Assembly: GCA_046302715.1 (NCBI GenBank)
Contig: JBKCHQ010000106.1
Coordinates: forward strand, 1-64,000
Length of the DNA: 64,000 bases
DNA from: CAMCXT01 sp046302715
GTDB taxonomy: Bacteria > Bacteroidota > Bacteroidia > M30B66
Reading direction: 5' to 3'
In this document: piece after piece, positions 63,264 to 64,000 of the stretch
Layout: every line of letters starts with the position of its first letter
Numbering within the stretch: position 1 is the stretch's first letter
Translations under genes and position numbers: made by a program
The notes under the pieces: model-generated
Told to the model about the DNA's origin: nothing
What the model saw: the letters and a program-made list of their open reading frames with translations, nothing else
Database searches by the model: none

Positions 63264-64000
63264 TCAAACGAAAGATAAGGGGCCAATTTCCAAATCTGTT
63301 CCGGACGTAAAGCGTATATTTTATTTAAATCCGCAGCCGAATGAAATGGGCCATTTTTACTGCGGTAATTTACGATCCTTTTTCCAACTCCGTACCAGCA
63401 ATACGGATGCTTTTGAATTTCTTCGAATGATATGGTGTTGATTTTAATTTTTCGGATTAATGCACTGTCCACGAATAATTTGCCGCTCCATGCTTGAAGG
63501 AGCGAATCGCTAAATCCTTTTATTTCTACAAGTTGATTTAATCGATAATATCCTCCGAGTGCCTCGCGTCGTCGCAGTATCTTGCTTGCACGCCAGGGGC
63601 CAATACCGGGCACACCAATAAGCGTTAACGAGTCGGTACTGTTTAGCTCTACGGGCTTAATCGGGCGGCTTTGTTTTGAGGAAAAATCTCGGGTGTCTTC
63701 TGTCAAAGGGATGTAGATAAATGGCTCCAGTTCAGTGTATTTTTCTTCGTTTACGCAGAATAGTTTTTTTACGTCTTCCTTTCGGTAAAATGTAAAGCCT
63801 TTTGTTCGGATGTTTAGGATTGCCTGGGCCTGTTTGGGACTAAAGCCCAGATTTATCCAGCCCTGTTGGTCAAGTGTATTGGGGTCGAAGGTAAACAGTT
63901 CAATTTCCTGCTTCTTGGGTTTGTCCTTCACGTTTAAATTACGATTCATTTGCTCGGCAATCCATTTTTCTTCGGGGCTTTCTACGGTAACTTGCCAGGG
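63260..64000 (-). CDS. ComEA-like helix-hairpin-helix protein, 5' end cut by window
   Basis: The frame is open from the stop at 63260 to the window edge (247 codons); an internal ATG at 63949 is preceded by in-frame coding (WIAEQ before it), so the real start lies outside. HhH DNA-binding motifs are present: TLDQQGWINLGFSPKQAQAILN, LTLIGVPGIGPWRASKILRRR and FEEIQKHPYCWYGVGKRIVNY. ComEA-type proteins bind incoming DNA in the periplasm in natural transformation. In Bacteroidota such proteins are about 300 residues with an N-terminal membrane helix that would lie just beyond this window. Confidence 0.85.
   Translation of the reverse strand, partial: PWQVTVESPEEKWIAEQMNRNLNVKDKPKKQEIELFTFDPNTLDQQGWINLGFSPKQAQAILNIRTKGFTFYRKEDVKKLFCVNEEKYTELEPFIYIPLTEDTRDFSSKQSRPIKPVELNSTDSLTLIGVPGIGPWRASKILRRREALGGYYRLNQLVEIKGFSDSLLQAWSGKLFVDSALIRKIKINTISFEEIQKHPYCWYGVGKRIVNYRSKNGPFHSAADLNKIYALRPEQIWKLAPYLSFE

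Overview
The window is a chromosomal segment of a member of the Bacteroidota, most likely of the Flavobacteriales type. Five lines of evidence point there: three proteins with C-terminal type IX secretion (T9SS) sorting domains; promoters of the form TTTG-N18/19-TAnnTTTG; a complete alternative complex III (Act) operon joined to cytochrome c oxidase genes; an ExbB-ExbD-ExbD-TonB cluster; and a NusB and an IF-2 of the long kind usual in this phylum. Genes are densely packed, no gene-free stretch exceeds 300 bases, and I see no insertion sequence, prophage, CRISPR array or base-composition island. Genus cannot be told from the sequence alone.

Layout. 1-12.8 kb: housekeeping and metabolic genes (universal stress protein cut by the window edge, nucleoside phosphorylase, SirB1-like protein, PyrR-like phosphoribosyltransferase, amino-acid dehydrogenase-nusB, ABC exporter, a dihydroorotase homologue that has lost metal ligands beside a BatA/VWA protein, NudL-like Nudix). 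12.8-19.6 kb: secreted proteins and a cell-envelope thiol-redox group (T9SS thioredoxin protein, TlpA, DUF6029-type outer-membrane protein, Omp28-like CxxC lipoprotein, small barrel, UbiX). 19.7-24.6 kb: a three-gene glycosylation cassette, then queG and ruvB. 24.6-36 kb: the respiratory operon actABCDEF-coxBA on the minus strand, closed by a strong terminator; actC carries an in-frame TAA stop. 36.2-41.3 kb: a SPOR protein and rimP-nusA-infB. 41.4-47.2 kb: exbB-exbD-exbD-tonB, a small membrane protein, a PstS-like lipoprotein and a TPR protein. 47.3-59.6 kb: rpsU, xerC-type recombinase, EEP-family and calcineurin-like phosphoesterases, DedA, a large TPR protein with an outer-membrane barrel, and an MbnP-like lipoprotein with two di-heme MauG/MbnH-like cytochromes. 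59.6-64 kb: tRNA-Pro(GGG), YebC, a T9SS FG-GAP protein, apt and a ComEA-like protein cut by the window edge.

How they work together. The Act complex oxidises menaquinol and passes electrons through c-type hemes to the CuA site of CoxB and on to CoxA; one operon therefore encodes most of an aerobic quinol-to-oxygen chain, apart from oxidase subunits III and IV. The Exb/TonB genes energise outer-membrane transport. The MbnP/di-heme group and the TlpA/Omp28 group both look like redox chemistry at the cell surface or in the periplasm, and are the two places where unrecognised biology is most likely. The clearest anomaly is the nonsense codon in actC.
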